Source: Paraferrimonas haliotis (GTDB lineage: Bacteria > Pseudomonadota > Gammaproteobacteria > Enterobacterales > Shewanellaceae). From it: 64,000 nucleotides of DNA. The notes beneath the pieces were generated by a model. That model was not told the DNA's origin and did not search any database. It saw only the letters and a program-made list of their open reading frames with translations. Below, one piece after another: positions 17,293-27,639 of the stretch (positions within the stretch are counted from its first letter, which is position 1; every line of letters starts with the position of its first letter). The position numbers were made by a program, and so were the translations under genes. Location of the stretch: positions 1 through 64,000 of the forward strand of contig NZ_NRRB01000005.1 in the NCBI RefSeq assembly GCF_002282895.1, written 5' to 3'.

Positions 17293-19158
17293 ATGAGCCA
17301 AACAAAGTCAGATTTTCCATTGCTCGATTGCGCCCACTCTCCTCAAGAGTTACGCCAACTATCGAGCGAGCAACTTCCGCAAGTAGCCGATGAGCTTCGA
17401 GCCTGTCTTTTGTCGTCGGTGAGTCAGTCCTCTGGGCACTTTGCGTCCGGCTTGGGCACCGTTGAACTCACTGTTGCGTTGCATTACGTCTATAACACGC
17501 CGTTCGATAAAATCGTTTGGGATGTTGGCCATCAAGCGTACCCCCACAAGATATTGACCGAGCGCAGAGCGCAAATCACTACCATACGCCAAAAGGATGG
17601 TTTACATCCGTTTCCGTGGCCTCCTGAAAGTGAATACGACACCTTTGCAGTAGGCCACTCCAGCACCTCGATAAGCGCCGCTTTGGCGATGGCCATTGCC
17701 GCTGATAAAGAGGGCAAAGAGCGCAAAACCGTCGCCGTCATCGGTGATGGCGCATTGACCGGCGGCATGGCATTTGAAGCCTTGAATCACGCCGGCGATT
17801 TGCACAAAGACATGCTGGTTATCATTAACGACAACGAGATGTCGATCAGCGAGAACGTGGGGGCGTTAAACAACCACATGGCTCGATTGATGTCAGGGCA
17901 GCTGTACACCAGCATTCGCGAGAGCGGTAAAAAAGTGCTGCAAGGCTTGCCCACCATCAAAGAAATGGCCCGTCGAACCGAAGAACACCTGAAAGGTATG
18001 GTGGTTCCAGGAACCTTGTTTGAGGAACTTGGCTTTAATTACATAGGCCCTATTGACGGTCACGACGTTAACGGTTTAGTGGATACCCTGCGCAACATGC
18101 GCCAACTAAAGGGGCCTCAAATTCTGCACGTGATGACCAAGAAAGGTAAAGGTTATGCCCCTGCAGAAGCGGATCCAATCGGTTGGCATGCGGTACCTAA
18201 ATTTAATCCGTCGGAGATGAAAAAGCCGGCGGCGGCAAAGTCGTTACCCACCTATTCACAAGTGTTTGGCCAGTGGTTATGCGATGTGGCCGAAAAGGAT
18301 CCTAAGCTGATGGCCATTACTCCGGCCATGCGTGAAGGCTCAGGCATGGTTGAGTTTTCTCGTCGTTTTCCAACCCAATACTTCGACGCTGCCATTGCCG
18401 AGCAGCATGCGGTTGCATTGGGGGCGGGGATGGCCAGTTGCGGTTACCCAACAGTGGTGGCTATTTACTCGACCTTCTTACAGCGTGGCTATGATCAGCT
18501 GATTCACGATGTTGCGTTGCAGGAACTACCTGTGCTGTTTGCCATTGATCGCGCCGGCATTGTAGGGGAAGACGGCCCGACTCACCAAGGGGCGTTTGAT
18601 ATCAGCTATTTGCGCTGTATACCGAACATGACCATCATGACCCCAAGTGATGAAAAAGAATGCCGCAACATGCTTTACACGGGCTATAAGTTAGGTAAGC
18701 CAGCGGCGGTGCGTTATCCCCGAGGCAGCGGCACCGGAGCCTCTCATAGCGACGACATGGAAGAATTAACCGTAGGTAAAGGTCGCTTACTTCGAGAAGG
18801 CAATGACTACGCGATTTTGAACTTCGGTCACCTGTTGAGTAAAGCGCAGACGGTTGCCGATAAACTGGATTTAAGCTTGGCGGACATGCGCTTTGTTAAG
18901 CCGTTGGATTTGGAATTAATCGAGTCATTAGCGCGCTCACACAAAGGTCTAATAACCATTGAAGAAAATGCCATTGCTGGCGGTGCAGGCTCGGCGGTGT
19001 TAGAAGCCTTGCAACAGCTTGGAATCAACTTACCAGTGCTCACCATTGGATTGCCTGATGAGTTCATCAAGCACGGTGCTACTAACTTGGTACAGGCTGA
19101 GTTGCAAATTGATGAAGCGGGCATTGAACAGCGAATTCATAACTACTTTAAAGGTTAA
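17293..19158 (+). CDS. dxs: 1-deoxy-D-xylulose-5-phosphate synthase
   Basis: This 621-aa thiamine-diphosphate enzyme joins pyruvate and glyceraldehyde 3-phosphate in the first step of the MEP isoprenoid pathway. Visible are [19 protein letters not shown] and [15 protein letters not shown], the ThDP motif [18 protein letters not shown], then [18 protein letters not shown] in the transketolase-like middle domain. Length matches E. coli Dxs (620 aa). It starts 18 bp after ispA and ends the xseB-ispA-dxs operon before a strong terminator. Confidence 0.98.
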   Translation: MSQTKSDFPLLDCAHSPQELRQLSSEQLPQVADELRACLLSSVSQSSGHFASGLGTVELTVALHYVYNTPFDKIVWDVGHQAYPHKILTERRAQITTIRQKDGLHPFPWPPESEYDTFAVGHSSTSISAALAMAIAADKEGKERKTVAVIGDGALTGGMAFEALNHAGDLHKDMLVIINDNEMSISENVGALNNHMARLMSGQLYTSIRESGKKVLQGLPTIKEMARRTEEHLKGMVVPGTLFEELGFNYIGPIDGHDVNGLVDTLRNMRQLKGPQILHVMTKKGKGYAPAEADPIGWHAVPKFNPSEMKKPAAAKSLPTYSQVFGQWLCDVAEKDPKLMAITPAMREGSGMVEFSRRFPTQYFDAAIAEQHAVALGAGMASCGYPTVVAIYSTFLQRGYDQLIHDVALQELPVLFAIDRAGIVGEDGPTHQGAFDISYLRCIPNMTIMTPSDEKECRNMLYTGYKLGKPAAVRYPRGSGTGASHSDDMEELTVGKGRLLREGNDYAILNFGHLLSKAQTVADKLDLSLADMRFVKPLDLELIESLARSHKGLITIEENAIAGGAGSAVLEALQQLGINLPVLTIGLPDEFIKHGATNLVQAELQIDEAGIEQRIHNYFKG

Positions 19159-19204
19159 GCGGCGGCTCTAAAAAAGCACGTTTTAAGCCGTTAATGTGAT
19201 ATTT

Positions 19205-19239
19205 GGCCCAGACTAACGTGAGTTAATCTGGGCCTTTTT
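19205..19239 (+). terminator. Terminator of xseB-ispA-dxs
   Basis: Stem GGCCCAGA/TCTGGGCC with an inner TAAC/GTTA stem, followed by TTTTT. Confidence 0.9.
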
Positions 19240-19261
19240 GCACTCACGCGACACATAACTA

Positions 19262-19289
19262 TACTCATTTTAAAGGCTTTTGATATAAT
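19262..19289 (+). promoter_or_regulatory. Putative thiI promoter
   Basis: A perfect -10 TATAAT (19284-19289) lies 16 bp after a weak -35 TACTCA, 56 bp upstream of the thiI start and after the dxs terminator. Confidence 0.5.
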
Positions 19290-19344
19290 CCGCCCACTTT
19301 GACCCCTATGTCCGGGTGTCGTTATTTTTGAAAGAGTTAACCCC

Positions 19345-20805
19345 GTGAAATTCATTATTAAGCTTTACCCAGAGATAACCATTAAGAGTAAGTCGGTTCG
19401 GTTGCGCTTTATTAAGTTGCTGGAAACCAACATTCGCAACGTCTTGAAAAAAGTCGACGACGATGTGCGCGTGTTGAAGCAGTGGGACTCTATCATAGTG
19501 AATTTACGCAACGATGATGCTGAGGTGAGAACCAAGATCATCGACCGCTTGGGGTGTATTCCGGGCATTCAAAGCTTTATCGAGGTAGGGGAATACCCCT
19601 TTGAAAGCGTTGATGATATTTATCAGGTTGCGCAAAAGCAATTTGCAGACTCGCTGGCGGGCAAAACCTTTTGCGTCAGGGTAAAACGTAAAGGTAAGCA
19701 CGATTTTACCTCCATCGAAGTTGAGCGTTACGTCGGCGGTGGCCTTAATCAACATTCTGACGCCTTAGGCGTGCGTCTTAAGAATCCTGACATTGAAGTA
19801 AAAATTGAGATTGATCGGGATAAAGTCTACTTGGTCAAAGCTCAGCACCCTGGGCTTGGCGGTTTTCCAATTGCAACCCAAGAAGACGTGCTGTCACTGA
19901 TGTCCGGTGGCTTTGATTCCGGCGTTTCAAGTTATCAGATGATTAAAAAGGGCTGTCGCACCCATTACTGCTTCTTTAATTTAGGCGGTGCCGCCCATGA
20001 AGTCGGGGTACAGGAGGTTTCATATTACCTTTGGCAAAAATACGGTGAGTCCCATAAAGTTCGCTTTATCAGCATTCCGTTCGAACCGGTTGTTGAGGAG
20101 ATTTTAGAGCGAATCGATTCTGGACAAATGGGGGTTGTGCTCAAGCGGATGATGATGCGCACAGCGGCGAAAGTTGCCGAACGATTTGGCATTCAATCTC
20201 TAGTCACCGGCGAAAGCTTAGGGCAGGTGTCGAGTCAAACGCTGACCAACCTGAACGTGATTGATCGCTCTACCGATACCTTAATCTTACGCCCGTTAGC
20301 GGCGATGGATAAGCAAGATATTATCGATATTGCTAAGCAAATTGGCACAGAGCAGTTTGCCAAGGTGATGCCAGAATACTGTGGTGTTATTTCTAAAAAG
20401 CCAACGGTTAAGGCGGTATTGTCTAAAATAGAAGCGGAAGAGCAAAAATTTTCTGACGACCTAATCGAACGAGTCTTAGAGCAGGCAAAAGTCATGGATA
20501 TTAGAGAAATAGGCAAGGCGGCTGAAACTCAAGCTAAAGTATTAGACGCTGAAACCATCACGCAGGTGGATGACAATAGCGTGGTACTGGACATTCGCGC
20601 GCCAGAAGAGCAAGAAGAAGCGCCATTGCAGCTCGATGGGGTGGCGGTGAAAGTGCTGCCGTTTTATAAGCTTGGCAGTCAATTTGAAAGCTTGGATCAA
20701 AGCAAAAGCTATTTGTTGTATTGCGATCGCGGCGTTATGAGCAAGCTGCAAGCTCTATACCTAACAGAGCAAGGCTTTGATAACGTAAAAGTGTATCGAC
20801 CTTAA
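19345..20805 (+). CDS. thiI: tRNA 4-thiouridine synthetase with rhodanese domain
   Basis: The 486-aa protein adenylates tRNA U8 and transfers sulfur to form 4-thiouridine; it also feeds sulfur to thiazole synthesis in thiamine production. It has an N-terminal ferredoxin-like and THUMP region, a PP-loop [10 protein letters not shown] near residue 190, and a C-terminal rhodanese domain with the sulfur-carrying Cys in [10 protein letters not shown]. The rhodanese extension is the enterobacterial form. It converges on the panE-like gene with a 4-bp overlap at the 3' ends. Confidence 0.97.
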   Translation: MKFIIKLYPEITIKSKSVRLRFIKLLETNIRNVLKKVDDDVRVLKQWDSIIVNLRNDDAEVRTKIIDRLGCIPGIQSFIEVGEYPFESVDDIYQVAQKQFADSLAGKTFCVRVKRKGKHDFTSIEVERYVGGGLNQHSDALGVRLKNPDIEVKIEIDRDKVYLVKAQHPGLGGFPIATQEDVLSLMSGGFDSGVSSYQMIKKGCRTHYCFFNLGGAAHEVGVQEVSYYLWQKYGESHKVRFISIPFEPVVEEILERIDSGQMGVVLKRMMMRTAAKVAERFGIQSLVTGESLGQVSSQTLTNLNVIDRSTDTLILRPLAAMDKQDIIDIAKQIGTEQFAKVMPEYCGVISKKPTVKAVLSKIEAEEQKFSDDLIERVLEQAKVMDIREIGKAAETQAKVLDAETITQVDDNSVVLDIRAPEEQEEAPLQLDGVAVKVLPFYKLGSQFESLDQSKSYLLYCDRGVMSKLQALYLTEQGFDNVKVYRP

Positions 20806-21683
20806 CGAGTCGCGTTGACGACCCATTGCACCATTTTGTCATTATTAGGGGTAGTTACCCCTAATAATGTCCCTCTTTGACAAACATAACCGTTTATCGC
20901 GCTAATTTCAGTCGGTCGACCTGCGATTACGTCCTGCGCCATTGAACTGGTGTTGGACGCCGTAGCTGTGATGACTTGGTACACCTTTTCAAGTGAGGCT
21001 TGCGGGTCGAGCGTAATACCATCGGCCCGGGCAACTTGGCAAACCTCGGCAACAATGGCGGCTATGTCAGCGTTAAAGCGCTTATCAAGTAGCTCACCAT
21101 TAGCCACTCGATGAATCGCGGTTAACGGGTTGATGGCGCAATTGATCACCAGCTTTTGCCAAACCGCGGATAACACGTCGTCGGTTAAGCGCTCGGCGCC
21201 AAATCCTGCTAAGAGCTGGCGTTCAAGTAAGGGGGCAAGCGGTGACCCACTTATCTGACCGAGCTTGGTGGTGCCAAGGCCGCTATGAATAACCTGAGTT
21301 GAGCTTTTTGTCAGCGCGCCATGAGTTGTGGTGGCAAGCAATAAACTCTGTTCGGCACCCAATAACTCACAGACCTCGATATGAGGGCCTAAACCGTTGT
21401 GACACAGCACAATGCTTGAGGATGAGGGTAGTTGCTCTATCAAAGGTTTTAGCGCATCAACGACTTGATAGGCCTTCGTGCAGACGATAAGACAATCGAT
21501 GGACGGGATATGGGCCGGTTTCACATGAGCGCTGTGGTGGACACCGTTGGTATCGATCAGCTCATAGGTGTTAGGTAGCGCTTGTTGCGCTTTGGCAATG
21601 ACGCTCACATTAAGCTTAGCTCGTTGAAACTGCCAATGAAGCAGCTTTCCAATGGCGCCAAAACCTAGAATCGCGAATTGCAT
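20802..21683 (-). CDS. panE: Ketopantoate reductase family protein
   Basis: A 293-aa protein with an N-terminal Rossmann motif [15 protein letters not shown], the NADPH-binding and active-site segment [12 protein letters not shown], then CHNGLGP and [14 protein letters not shown] in the helical domain. These are signatures of 2-dehydropantoate 2-reductase, which makes pantoate for coenzyme A. The family includes paralogues with other substrates, so panE is a likely, not certain, name. The vanZ-like gene lies 4 bp upstream in the same operon. Confidence 0.88.
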   Translation of the reverse strand: MQFAILGFGAIGKLLHWQFQRAKLNVSVIAKAQQALPNTYELIDTNGVHHSAHVKPAHIPSIDCLIVCTKAYQVVDALKPLIEQLPSSSSIVLCHNGLGPHIEVCELLGAEQSLLLATTTHGALTKSSTQVIHSGLGTTKLGQISGSPLAPLLERQLLAGFGAERLTDDVLSAVWQKLVINCAINPLTAIHRVANGELLDKRFNADIAAIVAEVCQVARADGITLDPQASLEKVYQVITATASNTSSMAQDVIAGRPTEISAINGYVCQRGTLLGVTTPNNDKMVQWVVNATR

Positions 21684-21687
21684 GGAG

Positions 21688-22035
21688 CTAGGCCTGCCTT
21701 ACACGGCGATAAAGCCACAGCGAGGCATAAAATAATACCACCCCAAACATGTCGGCAATAAAGTCGGCCACTTCAGCGCTGCGATAGGGCAGCTTAGATT
21801 GAATGACTTCGATAAACACGGCGTAACTGGCCATGGCACCCACTAACGCTGGCCAGCGCCAATGAAAGCTGGCATAGGTTAACCAGCTCAATAGCCAAAA
21901 TGCACCAATGTGGCCATATTTATCAAAGTGATTTATATCGAGCTCTGGATAGTTAGGCTTGGAAAACACCAAAAAAGAGATGGATAAAAACGCCAATACC
22001 AATGCAGTTTGATAGACACGAGGATGATAAATCAA
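21688..22035 (-). CDS. VanZ-like membrane protein
   Basis: The 115-aa protein has four hydrophobic spans and the family motifs DKYGHIGAFWLLSWL and EVIQSKLPYRSAEVADFIADMFGV (a run of Glu, Arg and Asp in the membrane). This pattern defines the VanZ-like family, named from a teicoplanin-resistance gene but widespread in bacteria without resistance. It precedes the panE-like gene and is divergent from yajQ. Function unknown. Confidence 0.82.
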   Translation of the reverse strand: MIYHPRVYQTALVLAFLSISFLVFSKPNYPELDINHFDKYGHIGAFWLLSWLTYASFHWRWPALVGAMASYAVFIEVIQSKLPYRSAEVADFIADMFGVVLFYASLWLYRRVRQA

Positions 22036-22182
22036 TGAAAACGCTTCCTAGATAACGACTGCCCACTATCATAACCACGGGACTGAGCCTTGTCACGGTC
22101 TGGCGGGTTAATCTGGACATCAAATTCATCTAGCGCTAGTCTTGCCAAGTAGTAATTTGAAATCCATTAATAAGGAACCTCT

Positions 22183-22665
22183 ATGCCATCGTTTGACATA
22201 GTTTCAGAGCTCGACCTAGTAGAGCTTAAGAACGCGGTTGATAACGCCAATCGAGAATTGGATACGCGTTTTGATTTCAGAGGGGTTGACGCCAGTTTTA
22301 CCCTCAATAAAGAGCAAGTAGCGATGAAAGCCAACGAGGATTTTCAATGTCGACAAATGATCGATATGCTGCGCAATCAAATGACTAAGCGTAAAGTGGA
22401 TCCTCGCTCTATGGAAACCGGCACTGCGGTGTTATCGGGCAAAACGGCGACCATCACCGCCAGCTTTAAGCAAGGTATTGACCAACCCACTGCTAAGAAA
22501 ATCGTTAAGCTGTTAAAAGAAGCCAAATTAAAGGTGCAAGCTTCCATTCAAGGCGACTCTGTGCGCGTAACCGGTAAAAAGCGTGATGACTTGCAAGCGG
22601 CCATGGCGCTGGTAAAAGACGGTGAGTTTAACCAGCCGTTTCAATTCAATAACTTCCGCGACTAA
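22183..22665 (+). CDS. yajQ: YajQ family nucleotide-binding protein
   Basis: The 160-aa protein matches the UPF0234/YajQ family end to end, with [36 protein letters not shown] and the C-terminal [19 protein letters not shown]. The fold is two RRM-like domains. Family members bind nucleic acid or cyclic di-GMP in studied cases. RBS AAGGA lies upstream of ATG 22183. It is a single-gene unit ending in a strong hairpin. Confidence 0.95.
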   Translation: MPSFDIVSELDLVELKNAVDNANRELDTRFDFRGVDASFTLNKEQVAMKANEDFQCRQMIDMLRNQMTKRKVDPRSMETGTAVLSGKTATITASFKQGIDQPTAKKIVKLLKEAKLKVQASIQGDSVRVTGKKRDDLQAAMALVKDGEFNQPFQFNNFRD

Positions 22666-22687
22666 TGCCGTGATGACGCTCTAGCAC

Positions 22688-22717
22688 AAAAGCCAAAGCT
22701 TATGCTTTGGCTTTTTT
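22688..22717 (+). terminator. Terminator of yajQ, shared with the ampG 3' end
   Basis: Stem AAAAGCCAAAGC/GCTTTGGCTTTT with loop TTAT and a T tail. The plus-strand T tail reaches the stop codon of the converging ampG gene, so it may serve both directions. Confidence 0.9.
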
Positions 22718-24083
22718 AATGCTCTTTGGTGTGATTGGCGTACTTGTCGACTAAGGTCACCAAAGTCAGCACCGGAAGGCCTATTAAACCCGCCCCTAAG
22801 AAGAACCAAGTATAGCCAAAGGCATCCACAAACATCCCAGAAAAACCGGCGATAAACTTAGGGAATAACAGCATGATTGACGACAACAGCGCATACTGAG
22901 TTGCGGTATAGCCAGCGCTGGTTAACGACGACAGGTAAGCAATAAAGGCGGCGGTGGCGATGCCGGCGCTGAAGTTATCCACTGAGATACAAAACGTCAG
23001 TAAAGGTACGTTGTATCCCACTTGGGCTTGTACGGCAAACAGCAGGTTGGTTAAGGCTACTAACAGTGCCCCTAAGTAAAGGATCTTAATGGTGCCGTAT
23101 CGCATTAGCAGCGCACCGCCCGCAACCCCGCCAAGTAAGGTCATAATAAGTCCATACACTTTTGAGATAGCGGCGATTTCTTGTTTGGCAAAGCCCATAT
23201 CGACGTAGAAAACATTGGCCATTATGCCCATCACAATATCGGAAATGCGATAGCAGGAAATCAGCAACAGTACTAACAGCGCTGGTTTACCAAAGCGGCT
23301 AAAGAAATCTTTAAAGGGCATAACCACTGAGTGATACAGCCAAGCAGTTAATCGCGCCAGCTTGGCCGGCAGCTTTTGTTGCAGTGTGAGCTCGGTGGCC
23401 CGTTGAGCGCTATCGATATCAACCGCGGCGGTTTGCGGCTCTTTAGCTAACAAGGTGGTGATGACACCCACGCCAACCAGCAGCGCCATCAGATAATACG
23501 CCGCTTGCCAGGCGGATAGCAGGTAGCTGTCGTCGCTTGGTGAAAGCATGGCGGCAAAGGTTAGGGCGCCGGCGCCTGCGACAATCATGGCGCTGCGATA
23601 ACCGGCTTGGTAGGCCGCCGCCAGCGCACCTTGCATTTTCTCCGGTGCCGATTCTATACGAAAAGCGTCTATAACAATGTCTTGAGTGGCAGAGGCAAAG
23701 GCAACCGCTAAGGTGAACCAAGCCAGCTGGACTAAGTTGTTTTGCGGATCGGAGTTAGCCATACCAACAAGCCCAGCAATGAGCGACAGCTGCGCAAGCA
23801 GCATCCAGCTGCGTCGCCGTCCCAGTAATCGACTCAACAGCGGAATCGATAACCTATCCACTATCGGAGACCACACCCATTTAAAGGCATAAATGATGGC
23901 TATCCAACTGAAGTATCCAATGGTGGTTCTATCAACGCCGGCTTCACGAAGCCAAAACGACAAGGTGCCAAACACCAGCACTAAGGGTAAGCCGGCGGAA
24001 AAGCCGAGCAACAGCAGAATGAATACGCGTTTATGTCCATAAACGGACAGGCTGGGGAAGGTGTTAACGAGCCAGTTTTGCAT
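22716..24083 (-). CDS. ampG: AmpG muropeptide permease
   Basis: A 455-aa major-facilitator protein with about twelve spans. It shows the AmpG pattern: LLLLGFSAGLPLVLVFGTLS near the start, WSPIVDR and the motif FASATQDIVIDAFRIE. AmpG imports anhydro-muropeptides released from peptidoglycan for recycling. E. coli also has ampG beside yajG, here separated by a hypothetical gene and a cyclophilin gene. Minus strand. Confidence 0.93.
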   Translation of the reverse strand: MQNWLVNTFPSLSVYGHKRVFILLLLGFSAGLPLVLVFGTLSFWLREAGVDRTTIGYFSWIAIIYAFKWVWSPIVDRLSIPLLSRLLGRRRSWMLLAQLSLIAGLVGMANSDPQNNLVQLAWFTLAVAFASATQDIVIDAFRIESAPEKMQGALAAAYQAGYRSAMIVAGAGALTFAAMLSPSDDSYLLSAWQAAYYLMALLVGVGVITTLLAKEPQTAAVDIDSAQRATELTLQQKLPAKLARLTAWLYHSVVMPFKDFFSRFGKPALLVLLLISCYRISDIVMGIMANVFYVDMGFAKQEIAAISKVYGLIMTLLGGVAGGALLMRYGTIKILYLGALLVALTNLLFAVQAQVGYNVPLLTFCISVDNFSAGIATAAFIAYLSSLTSAGYTATQYALLSSIMLLFPKFIAGFSGMFVDAFGYTWFFLGAGLIGLPVLTLVTLVDKYANHTKEH

Positions 24084-24129
24084 TGGGACCTAAGCTTTGG
24101 GCATCAGTCCCAACAAACTAACCGCTTCT

Positions 24130-24468
24130 TTAGCAATTAACAACCTCTGGCCGCACGCCAATGCAACCACTGGGTAATTGTTGAGCACCGCAGAGGTAGC
24201 TGCAACAATCCAGCAGATGATGTTTAGTGTCTTGGCAAAGGTGTTCCAACTCATGTTCCAATTGATGCAATTCGAATAATAGGTGCCAAAACACCCGTTC
24301 AAACTGAGAATTGGTTTGACCTGTATATTGATGCTGTGCCCACTCACTGAGAGTGTCCCACAAATACTGCTGCAGTTCAGATTCTGGTAACAGCTTTTCT
24401 AAAGCCGCTTGACCATAAAATGCAAGTTGCGGGGCTTTGGCTTGAATGAAATCCTCGGGATTCATCAT
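24130..24468 (-). CDS. Hypothetical protein between ampG and a cyclophilin gene
   Basis: From ATG 24468 the product is 112 aa and mostly helical, with LLPESELQQYLWDTLSEWA and FWHLLFELHQLEHELEHL, and it ends in a Cys-rich tail (CCSYLC, CIGVRPEVVNC). The frame extends upstream to TTG 24537, but the ATG ATG pair is the more natural start. It is in the ampG-yajG minus-strand group. I do not recognise the family. A different frame (24090-24347) overlaps its 3' end and reaches almost to ampG; a frameshift there cannot be excluded. Confidence 0.6.
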   Translation of the reverse strand: MMNPEDFIQAKAPQLAFYGQAALEKLLPESELQQYLWDTLSEWAQHQYTGQTNSQFERVFWHLLFELHQLEHELEHLCQDTKHHLLDCCSYLCGAQQLPSGCIGVRPEVVNC

Positions 24469-24632
24469 CGTCCGTGCCCTTATTATTCTATCGTTTTTTT
24501 TGTATAGATGGCTGTTGGCAAAAGACCGTTGAGCCAATCGGAATAGCTACTCTATAGCAGCCCATTGTGATTGGCTATACCCGAAAAGTAATACTTTAGT
24601 AGAATGGTTGGTTAAGTACTTGATCTCTCCAT

Positions 24633-25229
24633 TTAATATTCCACTAATACGGCTTTATTAAGCATGATGGTGGTTAGCGGGAAATTATCCCAACCGACCT
24701 GGCCATTGTGCCCGGTAGGGACCTTGGCCATGGCTTCAATAACTTCTTGGCCTTCGGTGACTTCGCCAAATACCGTGTAGCCCCAGCGAGAGGCTTTGGG
24801 GTCAAGCTTGTAATTGTCCGCCAAATTGAAAAAGAACTGGCTGTTGGCCGAGTGCGGATCATCCATTCGGGCCATGGCGACGGTCATGATCTCATTACTC
24901 AAACCGTTACCGCTTTCATTGACAATGGCTGGATCTAAGGGCTTTTCGTTCAAGTCGACTCCATAGCCACCGCCTTGAACCACAAACCCCGGAATAATGC
25001 GATGGAAAATGGTGTTGTCGTAGTGGCCTTTAACGACGTAGCTCAGAAAGTTATTCACCGTGATTGGACTGCGATTGCGATCCATTTCTATCACGATTGT
25101 ACCCATGCTGGTCTCTAGGCGAACTTCGGGAAACGGGTTGTCCGGTTGCAATTGTTCGATTGAAACAGGCTGTGCCGATAACGAGTTGCTGGTTATCAAC
25201 AGTAATCCGGCCAACAATACTTTCCACAT
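24633..25229 (-). CDS. ppiA: Periplasmic cyclophilin-type peptidyl-prolyl isomerase
   Basis: The 198-aa protein begins with a cleavable signal (MWKVLLAGLLLI... ending near SLSAQP) and has the cyclophilin core: FHRIIPGFVVQGGG, MARMDDPHSANSQFFFN and WGYTVFGEVTEG. It would catalyse proline isomerisation during periplasmic protein folding. ATG 25229 is preceded by AAGGA at the right distance; a longer frame upstream lacks such a site and would bury the signal peptide. It lies 10 bp after yajG. Confidence 0.92.
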   Translation of the reverse strand: MWKVLLAGLLLITSNSLSAQPVSIEQLQPDNPFPEVRLETSMGTIVIEMDRNRSPITVNNFLSYVVKGHYDNTIFHRIIPGFVVQGGGYGVDLNEKPLDPAIVNESGNGLSNEIMTVAMARMDDPHSANSQFFFNLADNYKLDPKASRWGYTVFGEVTEGQEVIEAMAKVPTGHNGQVGWDNFPLTTIMLNKAVLVEY

Positions 25230-25239
25230 AATCAAATCC

Positions 25240-25803
25240 TTAATTGGCAATGAAGCTGTGCAGTTCAGGGTCGTCGACAATCTCTTGCAATACCTTGGTA
25301 ATCAGTTGGTTTATTTCCAACTCTAATGTGGCGGGATCCGCTGACAAGGGCGCACTGCGCTGGGCATTACCACGATAGGTTTTAGTGAGCGTTTGATTGC
25401 CATTGTCGGCAACTAAAGTCAGTTCAATATTGGTATTCGCTTGGTATTTGTAAAACTTCTGCTCCACCACCGATTTAAGGTCAACTAAATTGAGTTGTAC
25501 GTTAACCGGTGCCTGCGCTTGAATTCGATAGCCTTGTTTGGCAAAGGCGTCACTGAGCAATTGTTGAATTTGCAGGCGAGGTGGCTGAGTGGGCGCAATC
25601 AATTGAGCCGCATCGTCGGATTTTTTTATCTTGGCTATGTAGTTAGCGCTGCGAAGATCTTGGCTAGAAAAGCTCAGTTGACCGGTGTGGCGTTGGTTAA
25701 TTTGTGGCGCTGACGGATCGAGCGCGACTTGTGGATAGGTGGTTGTACAACCACTTAAACCTAGGGTTGCCAATACGAAAACCGGTATAAGCAGTTTCTT
25801 CAT
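25240..25803 (-). CDS. yajG: YajG family lipoprotein
   Basis: A 187-aa lipoprotein with lipobox LSGC (Cys19) and the YajG domain: YPQVALDPSAPQINQ, LQIQQLLSDAFAKQGY and a Gln/Asn-rich beta section. E. coli yajG is the neighbour of ampG and bolA. Localisation is likely the outer membrane inner leaflet; molecular function is not known. Confidence 0.92.
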   Translation of the reverse strand: MKKLLIPVFVLATLGLSGCTTTYPQVALDPSAPQINQRHTGQLSFSSQDLRSANYIAKIKKSDDAAQLIAPTQPPRLQIQQLLSDAFAKQGYRIQAQAPVNVQLNLVDLKSVVEQKFYKYQANTNIELTLVADNGNQTLTKTYRGNAQRSAPLSADPATLELEINQLITKVLQEIVDDPELHSFIAN

Positions 25804-25827
25804 CTATTTTTTCCTTTACAAATTTAG

Positions 25828-26943
25828 TTATTTTTTACTTTGTAAGATTACGAATTTGGGGTCCGATGCGATGGTTGAAACTTCACCAAAAACCCTTTGC
25901 ATTTTAATGTGATAGCCTAAGTGTCTATTGCCAACAAGTAATAATATTCCGCCCGGCTTTAGAACACGCTTAGCATCATTTAACATTTGCCAAGCAATGT
26001 GATCCGTTAGAGCGTCGCCTTGATGAAACGGTGGGTTGCATAATACTAACTCGGCACCCAGTTGAGTAAGGCCACTTAAACAGTCATTCCAATGGAAGCT
26101 GGCACGGTTGTCTTGCCCAGAAAAGTTGTTTTGCCAATTGCGAAACGCACTGTCTACGGCGGCTTTTGATTCGTCGACAAAATGGATTTGGGCCTTGCTG
26201 TTCAGTTGTGCAGCACGCAACCCAAGAACCCCATTGCCGCAGCCTAGATCAACGATGTCGCCACTGATGTTATTGGGTATGTGTTGAAGCATAAGCCGGG
26301 CACCAATGTCTAAACTGTTGCCCGCAAATACATTGGGTAAATTATCAATGTTCAGGTTATATTCTGGTATTGGCCAACTGCGAAGTGGGGTCGTTGGGCG
26401 CACTTTTCCATCGAATATACAGTCAATCACTCGGGTATTTTTCCATGCAAGACTGGGTGTTGCTTGACCAATATGTTTGGCACAGCGCTCAACGATATTG
26501 CGATTAATGTTTTTGGCCTTGCCTGCAATAAGTATGCGAGTACCTTTAGTTAATGTTTGGCTTAGCTTTATCAATTGGCTATCTAATTGATTGAGGTTTC
26601 TTGGCAGTTTCATTAATACTAAGTCGATGTCTTTTGGCCATTCTTGTTGTAAATGGATCCAAGTAATCGAGGTGTCGATGCCATTGAGGGCTATGTTTTT
26701 TTGGCAGCCCAATTGAGCCACTTTGGAATCGGTATGGGCCAACACTCTGGTGGCATTGAGCCCACAAGCGAGTGCGCCGAAGCTATCATTAATTAACAAA
26801 CAGTGTTGAGTATTTAGATGTGCCTCATTAACAACCTTAAGCAAGTGGTGATCAGCGGCATCCCACGCTTGTAAATTGTTGTTGGTCACTGGATAGCGTT
26901 TTAACGTCAGTTGTTGGCCAGCCAATTCGGTTTCTAAAGGCAT
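25828..26943 (-). CDS. rlmG: 23S rRNA (guanine1835-N2)-methyltransferase
   Basis: The 371-aa protein has the RlmG/RsmC double-domain shape: a degenerate N-terminal half with LLINDSFGALACGLN and a catalytic C-terminal half with the SAM motif VDLGCGNGVLGL and the N2-guanine methyltransferase motif CNPPFHQGD. RlmG methylates G1835 of 23S rRNA; the NDSFGAL motif separates it from the 16S enzyme RsmC. It is divergent from the alkB-like gene, 67 bp apart. Confidence 0.93.
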   Translation of the reverse strand: MPLETELAGQQLTLKRYPVTNNNLQAWDAADHHLLKVVNEAHLNTQHCLLINDSFGALACGLNATRVLAHTDSKVAQLGCQKNIALNGIDTSITWIHLQQEWPKDIDLVLMKLPRNLNQLDSQLIKLSQTLTKGTRILIAGKAKNINRNIVERCAKHIGQATPSLAWKNTRVIDCIFDGKVRPTTPLRSWPIPEYNLNIDNLPNVFAGNSLDIGARLMLQHIPNNISGDIVDLGCGNGVLGLRAAQLNSKAQIHFVDESKAAVDSAFRNWQNNFSGQDNRASFHWNDCLSGLTQLGAELVLCNPPFHQGDALTDHIAWQMLNDAKRVLKPGGILLLVGNRHLGYHIKMQRVFGEVSTIASDPKFVILQSKK

Positions 26944-27010
26944 TTCGTTGGTCGGTTATTAATGATAATTGTCGGTATTATGACAGCATTTGCGCGGAGG
27001 AAGAAAGGGA

Positions 27011-27607
27011 TTGACAAAACAACAGCATTTTATTTTTGCCGATGGCGCTGTCTCTATCGTCCGCAACTGGCTATCTTTAGAGACTCTGCAGAGGTTACAA
27101 GCAGAAGCCGTTGATTACCCATGGCAGCAGCCTAGCATTCAACTCTTCGGCAAATCTCATAGAATTCCTCGACAGCAGGTTTGGTTTGCCCACAACAATG
27201 CCGGCTACCGATATTCCGGCAAAATTTTCTATGGGGAAGATTACCCAGAGTGCTTGCTAGACGTTCAATCGAGACTCAATAGAGTATTTAAGTTGAAGTT
27301 TAATTCAGTCTTAGCCAATCATTATCGAACCGGTATGGACAGTATGGGATGGCACAGTGATGATGAGCCAGAACTGATTGCTAGCCATCCAATCGGGTCA
27401 TTGACCATTGGTGCTAGCCGTGACTTTTGCCTGCGCAATAAACACACTCGAGAGACAGTAAAGTTTGAGCTTCAAAGTGGCGACTTGGTTATTATGTGGC
27501 CACCGATGCAAGCGCATTGGCAGCATGCCGTGCCCAAACGAAGTAAGGTGTCTGATGCTCGACTAAACTTCACCTTCAGAGCGATAAATGATAGCTTTCA
27601 TCGCTGA
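27011..27607 (+). CDS. AlkB-like 2-oxoglutarate/Fe(II) dioxygenase
   Basis: The 198-aa protein carries the HxD iron motif in GWHSDDEPEL, a second ligand His in WQHAVPK, and the C-terminal RLNFTFR motif whose Arg residues bind 2-oxoglutarate and substrate. NHYRTGMDSMGWH also matches the AlkB/ALKBH2 class that repairs alkylated nucleic acids by oxidative demethylation. The best start is TTG 27011 after GGAGGA; an upstream TTG at 26990 precedes that site. It sits in front of bolA. Confidence 0.9.
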   Translation: MTKQQHFIFADGAVSIVRNWLSLETLQRLQAEAVDYPWQQPSIQLFGKSHRIPRQQVWFAHNNAGYRYSGKIFYGEDYPECLLDVQSRLNRVFKLKFNSVLANHYRTGMDSMGWHSDDEPELIASHPIGSLTIGASRDFCLRNKHTRETVKFELQSGDLVIMWPPMQAHWQHAVPKRSKVSDARLNFTFRAINDSFHR

Positions 27608-27639
27608 CTAGAAATCTAATTTGTTTGGAGTCGTTGCTA

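Noticed and set aside
24090-24347. 85-aa minus-strand frame reaching ampG
   Set aside because: It overlaps a better coding frame (24130-24468), and has no usual start signal; kept only as a possible frameshift hint.
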